Positions 47,532 to 58,346 of a DNA stretch of 64,000 bases are shown one piece after another. Position 1 is the first letter of the stretch. Each line of letters starts with the position of its first letter. Source of the stretch: Candidatus Scybalocola faecigallinarum. Its GTDB lineage: Bacteria; Bacillota; Clostridia; Lachnospirales; Lachnospiraceae. The stretch covers positions 1 to 64,000 of the forward strand of contig DVIT01000037.1 in assembly GCA_018711005.1 (NCBI GenBank), read 5' to 3'. The notes under the pieces are model-generated. The model searched no databases, was not told the origin of the DNA, and saw only the letters and a list, made by a program, of their open reading frames with translations. The position numbers and the translations under genes are program-made.

Positions 47532-47828
47532 TTAACTTCTAAATTTGCTTGCCTGGCTCTTATCTGTATCTTCGTAGGCATTTGCCGTATCTTTAAGAGC
47601 GCTTGCAATCTGATGGATCAGTTCTGCGGTTGCCTGAAATCCCGGTTTAAGTTCTTCAAATTTCTCCTGATAAGCTTCAACGGAATCTCCTTCCCACACC
47701 GATGCCAGTTCATCACACATAGAAACCATTTTGTCAATAATGCCGCTAACGTTTTCTCCCTCGTCATCAAATCTCTTTGCGATCTGCCGCACTTCTTCCG
47801 GGGTCATCCCGGTACGTCCTGTTGCCAT
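47532..47828 (-). CDS. WXG100 family protein (EsxA-like)
   Basis: 98 aa helical hairpin with 'SVWEGDSVEAYQEKF' WXG turn. Confidence 0.92.
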   Translation of the reverse strand: MATGRTGMTPEEVRQIAKRFDDEGENVSGIIDKMVSMCDELASVWEGDSVEAYQEKFEELKPGFQATAELIHQIASALKDTANAYEDTDKSQASKFRS

Positions 47829-47940
47829 AATATTTCCTCCTTTTTTTATAAATTTATGAGAGCGGGGCTTTGCCCGCCCTCATAATATTTCCGCATATTA
47901 TCTTATCATCTGCAGCGTCACGGTTTTCCCGAACCGTTAC

Positions 47941-50900
47941 TTAGATTTTCTTATAGTTCTTGTTATCTTTTTTGCTGCGTTTCACAACAAGGAAAATAAT
48001 CACGCCTGCAATAACAACGATTCCTGCAATGCATCCAAAGAACAAAGGCTTGTTCATGTAGAACTGAATCCACCAGTTGGAGGTAACAAGAACCTGATAC
48101 TCTACCGGATCTGTGGGATTTCCCGCCGCATCATAGGCAATAATTTTTACGGTCTGATAAGCGTTCTTGCTGTCTACCGGGATTGTAAGTACGCCATCCT
48201 CAACCGTCAGTTCATCGCCGGAATAGGTATGATACAGAACACCGTCCAGGTAAAGCTCTACATAAGACAGAAGCATATTATCCTTAACGCTTAACGTAAA
48301 CTCATGAACATTTTCACGGTAGCGTCCCCGATCTTCCAGGTTTGCAATACTAACGGAAGGAGCGGTTTTATCCACAACAAACTCAAGGGTCATTTGTTTT
48401 TCTTCTTCCAGTTTGCTATTTTTCGCCTGGTAGGTGGAAGTATTTTTCGCCCGGTCTTCAGAATAAATGTTAATGGAATACTGACCTTCTTCCTCAAAGC
48501 AGCTGGCCTTAATGGTGTAAGTATAAACCTTCCACTGGCCATCGCCGCCTTCTTCCTCAACCGTATAGTCTACGCCCTCTTTCAGCGTAACCACTTCGCC
48601 ATCTTTTGTGTAGGTAATCTCAATAAACTCAAGGGTATCCACATTAACTTCCTGAATAACAATATCCTTCGGGCTGTTGGTAAATCCGCTTTGAACTAAT
48701 TGAGCTGTATAATCGTTCAGTTTATAAGTAGATCCATCCCGGTTTACAGAGAAGGTAATACTCCGTGTGGTTTCATTGCCTGCCTGATCCACAAGCTTTG
48801 CAGTTAAGGTGTAAATGTCATCCATATTCTCGCCAAAATTGCGGAAAGTAATGGTCTGGCCATTGGTCACAGCAGAGCGGCTAACCATCGCATCCACATT
48901 AATGCGGCCCTTATCTGCTCCGGTCAGGGTCAGTGTAACACCGTTTGCCGTATAGTTAGTATCGGTTAAAGTAATCACCGGAGCCACTGTACCTTTATTT
49001 GCGGAACGGTTTTCCACACCAGTGATCTCAATTTCCGGATTTGTCAGGTCAACGGTGAAGCTGTCCTGTGCATAATCGGCCATAGCATTTCCTGCCAGAT
49101 CAGTGTAGGCAATGTCAAAGGTATAGTCCCCGTCGCTGTTAAAGCTTACGGTGGCTGTATGCCGGTCACCGCTGGTAGACCATCCGCTGATGGATGGGGC
49201 GGAAATTCCTGCACCATTTAAAGCTGCGGTAATGGTCGCGCGGGCATCGGATGCGCGGAAATTATGTTCAGTAATGGTTACTGTGGCTGTACGGGTATCG
49301 CTGTAATAGTGTCCGTTGAGTACATCATTGTTATTGTAAGAAACCGATACTGTAGGCAAAGTCTTATCCACAGTAAACTCTGCAAGATTCTCTGTATTAG
49401 AATGGTTTCCTGCCAGGTCGTAGCAATCAAAGGTTACTGTATAATCGCTGTCTCCGCTAAAGGTAACAACCCCCGTATGAATCTCCCCGTTAGAAGACCA
49501 GCCGCTAAAGGAATAGCCTCCGCCGGAGCTGGAAGTTACAGTTGGTGTATAAGACGGGTCAAAATTGCGTTCATCTACAGTAATCGTTAATGTCTTATTA
49601 TTCTTATAATATTTTCCGTTCAGAACGTCCGCTGTACTGAAAGAGAAAGTGACAATCGGATTTTTATTATCCACTTTTAACGTCTGGGTTTCAGATGTAG
49701 CTTCATTTGTTGACCAGTCTGACGCGGATACCGTAATCTGTACGTCATTGCTGTAAAATGCCTCTGGATCAATAGATACATGGCCAGTCCAGTTTTGAGT
49801 ATGTTCATTTCTGTTAAATGTAGCTAATGTTCCTGTTTCCGTATATCCGGTTGTTCCATTAACAATCTGGTATGTAATCTCTTTCAGACCGGAATATGCG
49901 TTATTTACAGAAGGATCAGTGACGGAAATATCAAATCCCGGATGATCCCCGGCCGCATAAACGCCCTTGCCCCAAGCAGGCGCAGAAGGTGTAATGGTCA
50001 CTTCCGGAGCAGGATCCACGTTATCCACAACAATATTTTCAGTGCTGTAATACTCTGTATTCCCTGCTCTATCTGTCACCTTTTCGTAAACAATGACATT
50101 TTCATTAGCTGCCAGATGAATATTCCCTGTGTAGTCTCTCCAGTCTGTCCGTGCAGCAAGCTGTGCTTTAGAAAGCAGTGCGCTTGTGGCAATATACTGG
50201 GTAGATGCCATACCGGATGTAACATCAGAGCTTTTCATGGAAGCATTAACGCTGTCTTTACCGAACAGATTAAACGTAATCGCTGAAATAAATTTTTCAA
50301 ACCAGGATTTCTGTGTTGCGTTATTATTTCCATCAACGCCGTTGACAAAGCCATTAACAATGATTTCACCGGAAGGCACAACCCGGTCAAGGGTCACATA
50401 AGCGGTTGGAATCACATTTGCTTCATTACCAGCCAAGTCAGTATAAGTAAAGTCAAAAGAATAGTTTGCATCTACATTAACGTCAACGGTATAGGTTCTT
50501 ACAATTCCTGACGGATCTGACCAATTCTTTGCAGACTTCACATTTGTGCCATGGGTATTCATAATGGCTGCCATAGCATCTGTAGTTTCATTATTGAAGT
50601 TTTTAGCTCCGATGGTCAGATTCGTATTTACGTTACCATCCATTTCAAAATTCAGTTCGCTGACAGACACAACAGCCTTAAAGGAGCTGTAATTTTGATT
50701 CAGATAATAAGGCGCATCCGAAGATGAACCTGGGGCAAAGGTCTGACCTGTGCCATAGCTATAGTAAGTAGCAGATACCACTGGAACTGTCTGGTCAACA
50801 ACAAAGTTAATGGCTGGTGTTGTTTCACTTACATTTCCCGCATAGTCGGATACATAAGAAGAAATCGTATATTCCCCGTCTGTATGGAAAGTAATCGTTA

Positions 50901-53900
50901 CTGTTGACTTTGACTGGTCGGAGCGGCTCTCACCCACGCTGCCATCCTTGCCATAATCAACATTAATGCTGGAAATGCCAAATTCGGCCTTGCGGTTCAT
51001 CAGTTCACTTAAAGTCATAGTGGAACCGTTAATTGTGTAAACAAGCTTGTTTTCCATGTCCAGGAAACGCTCGGTAATGGTTGTGGTAATAGCAACGTCT
51101 TTTTTGTAATATTTACCGTTTTGTACCTGTGCTTCCGATGTGAGAATATTTTCAATCACAGGGGCAACCGGGTCAATGGTAAACTTGCGGCTGACCGGCT
51201 GAGATTCATTACCAGCAAAATCTGTCGCTGATGCCGTTACGGTAACGATCTGGCTCTGAGCTTCTTTTGTATAGATTTGCTCAATCGCTCCGGTCAGTGA
51301 TGAGTATTGGCTTTCTAATTGAGCTAATGTCACATCTTCCGGTACTTCCTGGGAGAATATTCCTTCCTCATCTACTGTCAGGCTGCCTTTGTTTTCGGGA
51401 ACCACAGAATAAGTAATGTCTTTAACACCGGAATAAACGCCCTTGCTTATGTCCTCTTTTGCCGTGATCGTGAGATCTACATCTTCACCACTGGCAAAAT
51501 AGTCGGCTCCTTTATAATTCGTCTTATTATTATTAGAATCTTCATCAAAGTTAATGGTCACGTCAGTGATTGGTACCTTTTCAAAAATCATACCATTGGA
51601 GCCGTAGATCATAGCGTTTCCAACGTTATCCTGGACTCTGACAAAAACAACATAGTTGCCGATTTCTTCCGGGTCTGTTTCTGGGACTTTGACAGAGGCT
51701 GTAAACATACCGTTGCCATCATTATAAATGTCATCCTTAGAGGATACCGTAGTAAACTCTGAATTAATAAGCTTTTCAAATACTTCATCATCAATAACTG
51801 TGGCATCTGCATCAAACTCAAAATCTTCAGCAAAGTTTACGATTTGATAGCTTACTGAAAAAACGCCGGAAGCATAATCCTGCTGGTCTTGGGCTTCCTC
51901 ATCATAAACTGTAATTTGGGCATCATAGGTTTTATTTTGGTAAAGACCAAAGGTTATATTTTTACCAAATTCCTGCACTGCGTTATCCACTTCATCAATT
52001 ATGATATTCGCGGTAGGCATCTTCTGATCCCGATAGAATGTGATTTCAAATGGGGCGGTTTCACCAACCTTTATGTTCTCATCAGTTACATATGCCAAAC
52101 AATATATATACGTTTCTGAAGAAACATCCGTGAATTTCTGTGGATTTTTAGCGTCTATCTTATCTCGTTCTACAATTTCCCCATATTTATCAAGAAGTAC
52201 TCTATATACTGTGTTGTAAGGAGCTACAGTGTCAAATATAGCCGATGCATCTTCACCATAATAAATCTTATCTCCATTTTGATAAGCATGGATGCTATCC
52301 ATAGTATTCAGGCTAATATACTGGGTAAAATCTATAACATCTTCTTCTGTAATTGTTACCATACCGCCATCAGATCCAGCAAATATGTAATCTTTATTTA
52401 CAGGCTTAAGAACTTGATTATTGAAACTTTCCAGTTTTTCGCCTTCGATGGTAATCGCCTTCGCATACTGACCCATTACTGTTTCCCGGTTAATACTATC
52501 GGCAACCGTAAAATACTCCCATCCTGCTTCTAAAGCGTTAATCTCTGTCTTAACATCTTCTGATTCTGCATCTGCATATCCGGTAACGCCTATGATAACA
52601 TCCTCTGGTATAACAAAGTTCTCCTGGGTATTATCTTTATTATACTGACGAGTAAATGCATCACTTAATTGCATTGTCAATGAACGCTGCTGAATTGTGA
52701 TTGACGCTTTTACAGTCATTGACACTTTTTGAGTATTTTCATTACCATCAGCAAAAACAAAGTTTTGATAATGAATTTCATTCTGGCCATCAACCGTCAA
52801 TGTATATGCGGGCATGGTAAATTCTATATCAAATTCTTTCCCGCTATCAGCAACATGAATCACATCTGCAGCTTCTACATTGGAAACAATCAAATAACGG
52901 CCATCAACCAGAAGATCTTTAAGCTGATTCATCTGTTCCTCAGATAAGCCCATCGCACTAGCATTAGTAACTTCAAGTTCAGCACGCACATCCACTTTAT
53001 TAGTGGCATCATATGTTTTCACATTGCTCCATGCAGCATTAGAATCATTTTCATTCCGTCCGCCAGAAGCTACCGTTCCCTGGGTTTTAATCGGTTCAGT
53101 ATTTACAAGTTTCAGTTCATATGGTGTCACTGTAATTTTTACAGTCTGGGTTGAAGTCTCATAATCATCATTAGCCTTCTGGGTAATTATAACTTCTGTT
53201 GTTCCCACATTGACTGGTTTGAAAACAATCTCTTGTGTATCATTAATCACCTGAACATTAACAATATTTTTATCAAACCCACTTACCTCATATTGTGTCG
53301 ATAATTCCTGATCTTGTACATCTTCATCACGAAGTTTTAGTGCATAAGTTTGTGCGTTTTTCTCAGGATCGCCATACCCCATGGCAACTTCACTGATCGT
53401 ATTGCCTTCATCGTCTACAACTGTAAAGGCCTGGGATTCCTGAAGAGGTGTGTAAGTAACACCTTTTTCGACACTGTTAAAATTAGCGTCTCCTGCAAAT
53501 TTAGCTGTTACTTTAATTGCACCTGCTTTAACCGGACTTAGTATAACAGTAAATGATCCGTCAGAATCAGTTGTTACGGTTACGCTCTCACTAGCTGTAC
53601 CTGTACCTATATCCAAAGTCCCGCTCTCTGTCGTTAAAATAATTTGCTTGCTTTCAAGGCCATGTCCTTTTTCATCAAGCAACTGGCCTTTCAGTTCCAC
53701 GCTTTGTTTCCATGGCAGACTCTCTGATACGGAACTCCATGTTAAACTTGGTGTAGCTTTAGTAAAACTATAATCTTTTACTTCACCGGAAATTTCCTTA
53801 TAATTGGAATCCCCATTAAAGCTTGCTTTAAAATTAACAGTCCCCGCAGCCGTTGCCCCATTCCAGGTTATTACTGCTTTATTATCAGAAACGTTTACCG

Positions 53901-55392
53901 GAGCACCACAGGGGGTTCCATTAACATAAAATGTAACTGTAGCATCCGAATCAAAAGCAACGTCGTTCACTGGTGTAAGGTCTGCTGTCAATGTAACTTC
54001 CCCTTGCCAAGATGAACTCCCTGAACTTGGATTTACAGAAAGACTTATACCTTCTGGAGACACTTTAGTCGGTGTATATTCAACAGAATTTTGACTACCA
54101 ATCACTACTTCGTAATTTTCCGCAGCTTCATTTGCAAGTTCAGCACTAATCGTTACCTTATTCGCATTCTTAAAAGTATACTGGTATGTAGCAATGCCAT
54201 TTGTTTCTGTTTGTACAGTACTTACTATCTCGCCATTAACTTTAAAACTTATGTCCTGTCCAGAAATACCCTTACTTTGCTGATCTGTAAGCGTTGCAGT
54301 TAAGGTAACAGACGTATTCCATTCTTGTAGAGCTGGTTCATTCATTTTTAAATTAACATCAATTTTCTTCGGCGTATAAGTAATTGATGGGGGATTGGAT
54401 ACTTGATACAATGTACTGCTGGAAGAAAGAGTTGCCTTAATCTCTACCGCTTTCGCACTTGTAAACTTTTCACCAGGAACATTAAGTGTAGCTTTTCCTT
54501 CAGCATTTGTAGTGGCTATACCGAGTTTATTTCCGTCACTTGTTGTAAATATAACGTTTTCCCCACCTATAGGTTTTTCTGTATCTTTAAGTACTGCCGT
54601 TAAAGTGACATCCTGCCCCCACTCTTTCGTCTCAGGTTGTTCTAATATAAGAGTTACATTCTTCTTGGCTGGTTGATACTCTAACGTCTGTGTACAGTCT
54701 TTATACGTTCCAGACTTACCAGCATACTGTGCCGTCACCGTAAAAGAAGTCGTATCTGCCGGGGTAACAGTAAATTTAGCTTGTCCATTTTCATTTGTTG
54801 TCCCCACTGAAGGCAGAGACGTAGCGACAATGCCGTTACATGAAAAATTGAGTGAAGCGTTGGCAATTGGCTTGCTGTCAGAATCTTTTAAAGTGGCTGT
54901 AAATGTCACTGGGCTTCCCCACTGGCCGCTGCCTGATTGAGGTTCTGCAGTAATGGTTAAATTTGTATGCTCTGTATAGCTCCAACCATTTACCGCAGCA
55001 TCTATAGTAAATCCTCCGGCACTTGCATTAAAACTTCCGGTTGAATCTCGTCCTGTAATATCATAGTTATCACTTTTAATTGTATAACTATAGACATCAC
55101 TGTCAGCGGCACTAATACTATCAGAGGTTCCAAGATATTCTTGACCATCATGCAACTGAAGATTGGTAATGAAGGAAGCACCAGAATTTGGTTTTACAAA
55201 TTCCACTCGAAAATTTTTTAAAGGCGTACGATTACCAATATTCACATTCTCTACCTTAAATTGATACTGTTTCTCGGAATCCCCCGATGCATACGCCTCA
55301 GCCGAGAAACCGAAGTCTGCCGGCAGGGTTCCTATGACCATAAGAACCGCCATAAGGATCGGCAGTATCCTATGAAAAAACTTCCTTTTCAT
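47941..55392 (-). CDS. Giant (2483 aa) Ig-like-repeat surface protein with signal peptide and C-terminal TM
   Basis: Signal 'MKRKFFHRILPILMAVLMVIGTLPADFGFSAEAYA'; repeated Ig-like units ('GKYYKNNKTLTITVDERNF', 'GHYYSDTRTATVTITEHNF', '...YTDLAGN...FTVD'); C-terminal TM and basic tail. Confidence 0.9.
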   Translation of the reverse strand: MKRKFFHRILPILMAVLMVIGTLPADFGFSAEAYASGDSEKQYQFKVENVNIGNRTPLKNFRVEFVKPNSGASFITNLQLHDGQEYLGTSDSISAADSDVYSYTIKSDNYDITGRDSTGSFNASAGGFTIDAAVNGWSYTEHTNLTITAEPQSGSGQWGSPVTFTATLKDSDSKPIANASLNFSCNGIVATSLPSVGTTNENGQAKFTVTPADTTSFTVTAQYAGKSGTYKDCTQTLEYQPAKKNVTLILEQPETKEWGQDVTLTAVLKDTEKPIGGENVIFTTSDGNKLGIATTNAEGKATLNVPGEKFTSAKAVEIKATLSSSSTLYQVSNPPSITYTPKKIDVNLKMNEPALQEWNTSVTLTATLTDQQSKGISGQDISFKVNGEIVSTVQTETNGIATYQYTFKNANKVTISAELANEAAENYEVVIGSQNSVEYTPTKVSPEGISLSVNPSSGSSSWQGEVTLTADLTPVNDVAFDSDATVTFYVNGTPCGAPVNVSDNKAVITWNGATAAGTVNFKASFNGDSNYKEISGEVKDYSFTKATPSLTWSSVSESLPWKQSVELKGQLLDEKGHGLESKQIILTTESGTLDIGTGTASESVTVTTDSDGSFTVILSPVKAGAIKVTAKFAGDANFNSVEKGVTYTPLQESQAFTVVDDEGNTISEVAMGYGDPEKNAQTYALKLRDEDVQDQELSTQYEVSGFDKNIVNVQVINDTQEIVFKPVNVGTTEVIITQKANDDYETSTQTVKITVTPYELKLVNTEPIKTQGTVASGGRNENDSNAAWSNVKTYDATNKVDVRAELEVTNASAMGLSEEQMNQLKDLLVDGRYLIVSNVEAADVIHVADSGKEFDIEFTMPAYTLTVDGQNEIHYQNFVFADGNENTQKVSMTVKASITIQQRSLTMQLSDAFTRQYNKDNTQENFVIPEDVIIGVTGYADAESEDVKTEINALEAGWEYFTVADSINRETVMGQYAKAITIEGEKLESFNNQVLKPVNKDYIFAGSDGGMVTITEEDVIDFTQYISLNTMDSIHAYQNGDKIYYGEDASAIFDTVAPYNTVYRVLLDKYGEIVERDKIDAKNPQKFTDVSSETYIYCLAYVTDENIKVGETAPFEITFYRDQKMPTANIIIDEVDNAVQEFGKNITFGLYQNKTYDAQITVYDEEAQDQQDYASGVFSVSYQIVNFAEDFEFDADATVIDDEVFEKLINSEFTTVSSKDDIYNDGNGMFTASVKVPETDPEEIGNYVVFVRVQDNVGNAMIYGSNGMIFEKVPITDVTINFDEDSNNNKTNYKGADYFASGEDVDLTITAKEDISKGVYSGVKDITYSVVPENKGSLTVDEEGIFSQEVPEDVTLAQLESQYSSLTGAIEQIYTKEAQSQIVTVTASATDFAGNESQPVSRKFTIDPVAPVIENILTSEAQVQNGKYYKKDVAITTTITERFLDMENKLVYTINGSTMTLSELMNRKAEFGISSINVDYGKDGSVGESRSDQSKSTVTITFHTDGEYTISSYVSDYAGNVSETTPAINFVVDQTVPVVSATYYSYGTGQTFAPGSSSDAPYYLNQNYSSFKAVVSVSELNFEMDGNVNTNLTIGAKNFNNETTDAMAAIMNTHGTNVKSAKNWSDPSGIVRTYTVDVNVDANYSFDFTYTDLAGNEANVIPTAYVTLDRVVPSGEIIVNGFVNGVDGNNNATQKSWFEKFISAITFNLFGKDSVNASMKSSDVTSGMASTQYIATSALLSKAQLAARTDWRDYTGNIHLAANENVIVYEKVTDRAGNTEYYSTENIVVDNVDPAPEVTITPSAPAWGKGVYAAGDHPGFDISVTDPSVNNAYSGLKEITYQIVNGTTGYTETGTLATFNRNEHTQNWTGHVSIDPEAFYSNDVQITVSASDWSTNEATSETQTLKVDNKNPIVTFSFSTADVLNGKYYKNNKTLTITVDERNFDPSYTPTVTSSSGGGYSFSGWSSNGEIHTGVVTFSGDSDYTVTFDCYDLAGNHSNTENLAEFTVDKTLPTVSVSYNNNDVLNGHYYSDTRTATVTITEHNFRASDARATITAALNGAGISAPSISGWSTSGDRHTATVSFNSDGDYTFDIAYTDLAGNAMADYAQDSFTVDLTNPEIEITGVENRSANKGTVAPVITLTDTNYTANGVTLTLTGADKGRINVDAMVSRSAVTNGQTITFRNFGENMDDIYTLTAKLVDQAGNETTRSITFSVNRDGSTYKLNDYTAQLVQSGFTNSPKDIVIQEVNVDTLEFIEITYTKDGEVVTLKEGVDYTVEEEGGDGQWKVYTYTIKASCFEEEGQYSINIYSEDRAKNTSTYQAKNSKLEEEKQMTLEFVVDKTAPSVSIANLEDRGRYRENVHEFTLSVKDNMLLSYVELYLDGVLYHTYSGDELTVEDGVLTIPVDSKNAYQTVKIIAYDAAGNPTDPVEYQVLVTSNWWIQFYMNKPLFFGCIAGIVVIAGVIIFLVVKRSKKDNKNYKKI

Positions 55393-55886
55393 AACTTGTC
55401 TCCTTTCTTTTCTTCAGACATACCTGAAAGATTTTTCGTCCTCTTAGACTTTAAATATTTATATACTCTCCCATTCAGCAGATAGTGCAAATGAAAAGTA
55501 AATAACAAAACAAACAAACTGCCAAGACTTAAAATGTAATTCATACGGATAAACGCAGAAAGCACGGTTATCACCAGCGAGACAACCAGCAGCAAATCTG
55601 CAGCCATAGCGGCTTTATCCGTAAAAAAGCTTATGAAGCCTGGCCGGGATGATGTTTTTACCTTTTTATATTCTTCCGTTTGCCTGCATTTCATAAAAGC
55701 CATGGCCCAGAAAATTATCCCAGCCGCCAGGCCTGCCCAAAATAAGATCCCTGGCACATAACTGACGGAACCGGTGGCTTCGGCTGCGCTTTCACTTACC
55801 GGAATCAGCCATATTGAAACAGCAGAAATAAAATAGCTGACTGCAGAAAGAATAAACAGCCTGTTTGTCACTTTCTTCTCCCCCAT
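55389..55886 (-). CDS. Hypothetical multi-TM membrane protein
   Basis: Four hydrophobic segments; 4-bp overlap with the giant gene start. Confidence 0.7.
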   Translation of the reverse strand: MGEKKVTNRLFILSAVSYFISAVSIWLIPVSESAAEATGSVSYVPGILFWAGLAAGIIFWAMAFMKCRQTEEYKKVKTSSRPGFISFFTDKAAMAADLLLVVSLVITVLSAFIRMNYILSLGSLFVLLFTFHLHYLLNGRVYKYLKSKRTKNLSGMSEEKKGDKL

Positions 55887-55887
55887 C

Positions 55888-56532
55888 TCAAATCACCTCA
55901 TCCGTATGAACTTCCATAATCGTCCTCAGCACTACAAAGCCGCCCGGCCCGCCGCCAAGAACCATGGTTTCGCTCTGCGCCGGATCGTATGTACCGCTCC
56001 ATCCGCCGGTTGGCGGTGTATCGGAAACTGCCGGTGGGTCAATGCCTCCCGGAGCATTGAAGGCACTTGAAGCTTCCTGAAGTATTTGCCCGGAAAAGTT
56101 GCCCTGAGGCTGACTTAACACATCGGTCGGCGCAGAGCCATCGCCGGACGGGCTGCCCATTTGTCCGGAATATCCTCCAAGTCCCCCGGAATTAGCGGCC
56201 ATCTTCTCCGTCGGCAGACCACCGGACAGGCTTCCGCTTTTTCTCCGAAGCTTTGAGGTTCCCAAAGCTCCGGTACGGCCCTTTCGGTGGCGGCGGCCGT
56301 CATCGCCAATACGCCGGGAGGTGTTTAAATCGCCGCTGACTGCTCCGTCCTCAGACATCTGGGCAATAGCCTTTTTAGCCACCCGCCCGGTAAGTTCGGA
56401 AAATACCCGGGGAATTTTTAAAAGGATAAATAAAAGGATCGCCACCGCCAGAAAAAGGATTGCTCCAATACCGCAGTAGAGAAAGATTCCGTGATACAGG
56501 CTGACAAGTCCTTCATAATCCTGGGATCCCAT
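55888..56532 (-). CDS. Single-TM protein with low-complexity cytoplasmic tail and SETMVLGGG motif
   Basis: TM 'GIFLYCGIGAILFLAVAILLFILL', Gly/Ser/Pro-rich tail ending 'QSETMVLGGGPGGFVVLRTIMEVHTDEVI'. Confidence 0.7.
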   Translation of the reverse strand: MGSQDYEGLVSLYHGIFLYCGIGAILFLAVAILLFILLKIPRVFSELTGRVAKKAIAQMSEDGAVSGDLNTSRRIGDDGRRHRKGRTGALGTSKLRRKSGSLSGGLPTEKMAANSGGLGGYSGQMGSPSGDGSAPTDVLSQPQGNFSGQILQEASSAFNAPGGIDPPAVSDTPPTGGWSGTYDPAQSETMVLGGGPGGFVVLRTIMEVHTDEVI

Positions 56533-58343
56533 TACTCACCGCCTCCTTCCTCTGTGCTTTGTGAGCCGCCGGAAGTGCTGTCAACGGCAAAGGCCGCAGT
56601 AATGTTCTTTCTGGCAAGTCCAATATTGTTCTCAATATCCGCCGCCAGTTCCATAGCCTGGGCATTCCCGTCAATAGACATAGCGTCAATACGGGCCTGA
56701 ATGTCTGTTAAAGCCTGTTCCATATCTTCCTGGCTGATACCGGCTTCATTTTTAAAATCCATTGTTCTGTTATAAATCTGGGTTACAATCTCGCTATAAA
56801 GGCGAAGGTCTGTGATCTCGTTGTCCTTGCCAATAGCATCGGAATCAAACAGGGCCATCAGGTCATTCCAATAATCCGCATAAGAAACCTCTGCGTCCCC
56901 TGCTTTGTTTGTAACGCCAATCTGGTTTTTATAATACTCGCTGATCCGTCCTAAAATCTGTGCCCGGGCCTGCCAGGCTTCTTTATATTCATCATTTTCT
57001 CCCATGTCCAGATCATCCATATCTGCGTCAATAACATTCTGGAACCATCCTACCGCTGAGGACTTGTCCCCATTGCTTCCTACCGAATAGTAATAGGCCA
57101 GTCCCAGTTGATAGGAAAATTCTATGTAACCGCTGCGATTTGCCTGAAGATAGGTACGATTATCCCGATCTCTGCCATTATCCCGGCTGTTAAGCACTGT
57201 CGTCAGATAAACATCCTCGTCTGTAGAAAAATCATTATCTGAAAGCATCATGTCCAGCATATCCAGATAAGCCTCCTCCCTGGTGGGATTTAAGGCAATG
57301 GCACTGCGGTAAAGTTCAATCTTTTCATCATTCTGCGCCGTCTGAGCGCTGGATAAATAATAATCATAACCGCTTTTTGTGGTACTGTTTTCCATGCCCA
57401 GGCCGAAAAGTGAAACGCCTCCCAGGACAACCGCCATAGCCGCGCATCCTACAAAGGAGTAGAACTTCTTTTTCAGTGTTTTCCGGTAAGGCATGCCCAG
57501 TTCTTCCGGATGCTCCAGATCATACTTAAGCTCCACGCAGGACTGGTAACGGTCCTCAATATTATACTGGGTACATTTGTCAATGATCATTTCCAGGCCA
57601 AGAAGCTTGCCCCGCAGATCTCTGGGTGTTTCTTCCAGAAGTGTGGGGCGGCACTGGGTAATCTTTGGAAAATTAAATGGCGTTGCCGCCGGGTTTCTCC
57701 CTGTGATCAAATGATGGAGAGTGGCTCCCAGATTATAAATATCTGTCTGGGGCCGGGTCTGACCATTGCCCCCGTACTGTTCCGGCGCCGCATAGCCGGG
57801 TGTTCCCAGACAGGTGGTATCCTCTGTATTTCCGGTTTTAAAAACCCGGGCAGTACCAAAGTCAACCACACAGATTTCCCCGTCCGGCTTAAGCATTACG
57901 TTTGCCGGCTTCATATCCCGGTAAATGATCGGCTGGGGACGGGTATGAAGATAATAAAGCACATCGCACAGCTGCTTTCCCCATGAAATGACATCTTCCA
58001 CAAAAATAGGAAGGCCCTCATGTTCAAGACTTTCTTTAAGTACCGTATTTAATGATTTTCCCTGAATATAATCCATAACAATGAGAAATGTGTCTTTATC
58101 ATCAATGACATCTACAATGCTTGGAAGGTACTTATGATTCAGGCTTTTTAATATATTCGTTTCAGCGATCAGCCCCTGGCGCACTGTAGCAAAGTCCTGA
58201 ACGCCGTCCTTTCGGATTTCTTTAATGGCCCATGTTTTGTTGGCCCGCTCATTTAATGCCAGATAAACGACGCTCATACCGCCCTGACCGATCTTGTTGA
58301 GCACCTTATACTTTCCGTCAACAACCGAACCGATTGAAAGCAT
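56532..58343 (-). CDS. PknB-like Ser/Thr protein kinase with TM and extracytoplasmic domain
   Basis: 'IGQGGMSVVYLALNERANKTWAIKEI', 'YRDMKPANVML', 'VDFGTARVFK', 'GTPGYAAPEQYGG'. Confidence 0.95.
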   Translation of the reverse strand: MLSIGSVVDGKYKVLNKIGQGGMSVVYLALNERANKTWAIKEIRKDGVQDFATVRQGLIAETNILKSLNHKYLPSIVDVIDDKDTFLIVMDYIQGKSLNTVLKESLEHEGLPIFVEDVISWGKQLCDVLYYLHTRPQPIIYRDMKPANVMLKPDGEICVVDFGTARVFKTGNTEDTTCLGTPGYAAPEQYGGNGQTRPQTDIYNLGATLHHLITGRNPAATPFNFPKITQCRPTLLEETPRDLRGKLLGLEMIIDKCTQYNIEDRYQSCVELKYDLEHPEELGMPYRKTLKKKFYSFVGCAAMAVVLGGVSLFGLGMENSTTKSGYDYYLSSAQTAQNDEKIELYRSAIALNPTREEAYLDMLDMMLSDNDFSTDEDVYLTTVLNSRDNGRDRDNRTYLQANRSGYIEFSYQLGLAYYYSVGSNGDKSSAVGWFQNVIDADMDDLDMGENDEYKEAWQARAQILGRISEYYKNQIGVTNKAGDAEVSYADYWNDLMALFDSDAIGKDNEITDLRLYSEIVTQIYNRTMDFKNEAGISQEDMEQALTDIQARIDAMSIDGNAQAMELAADIENNIGLARKNITAAFAVDSTSGGSQSTEEGGGE

Positions 58344-58346
58344 CCT

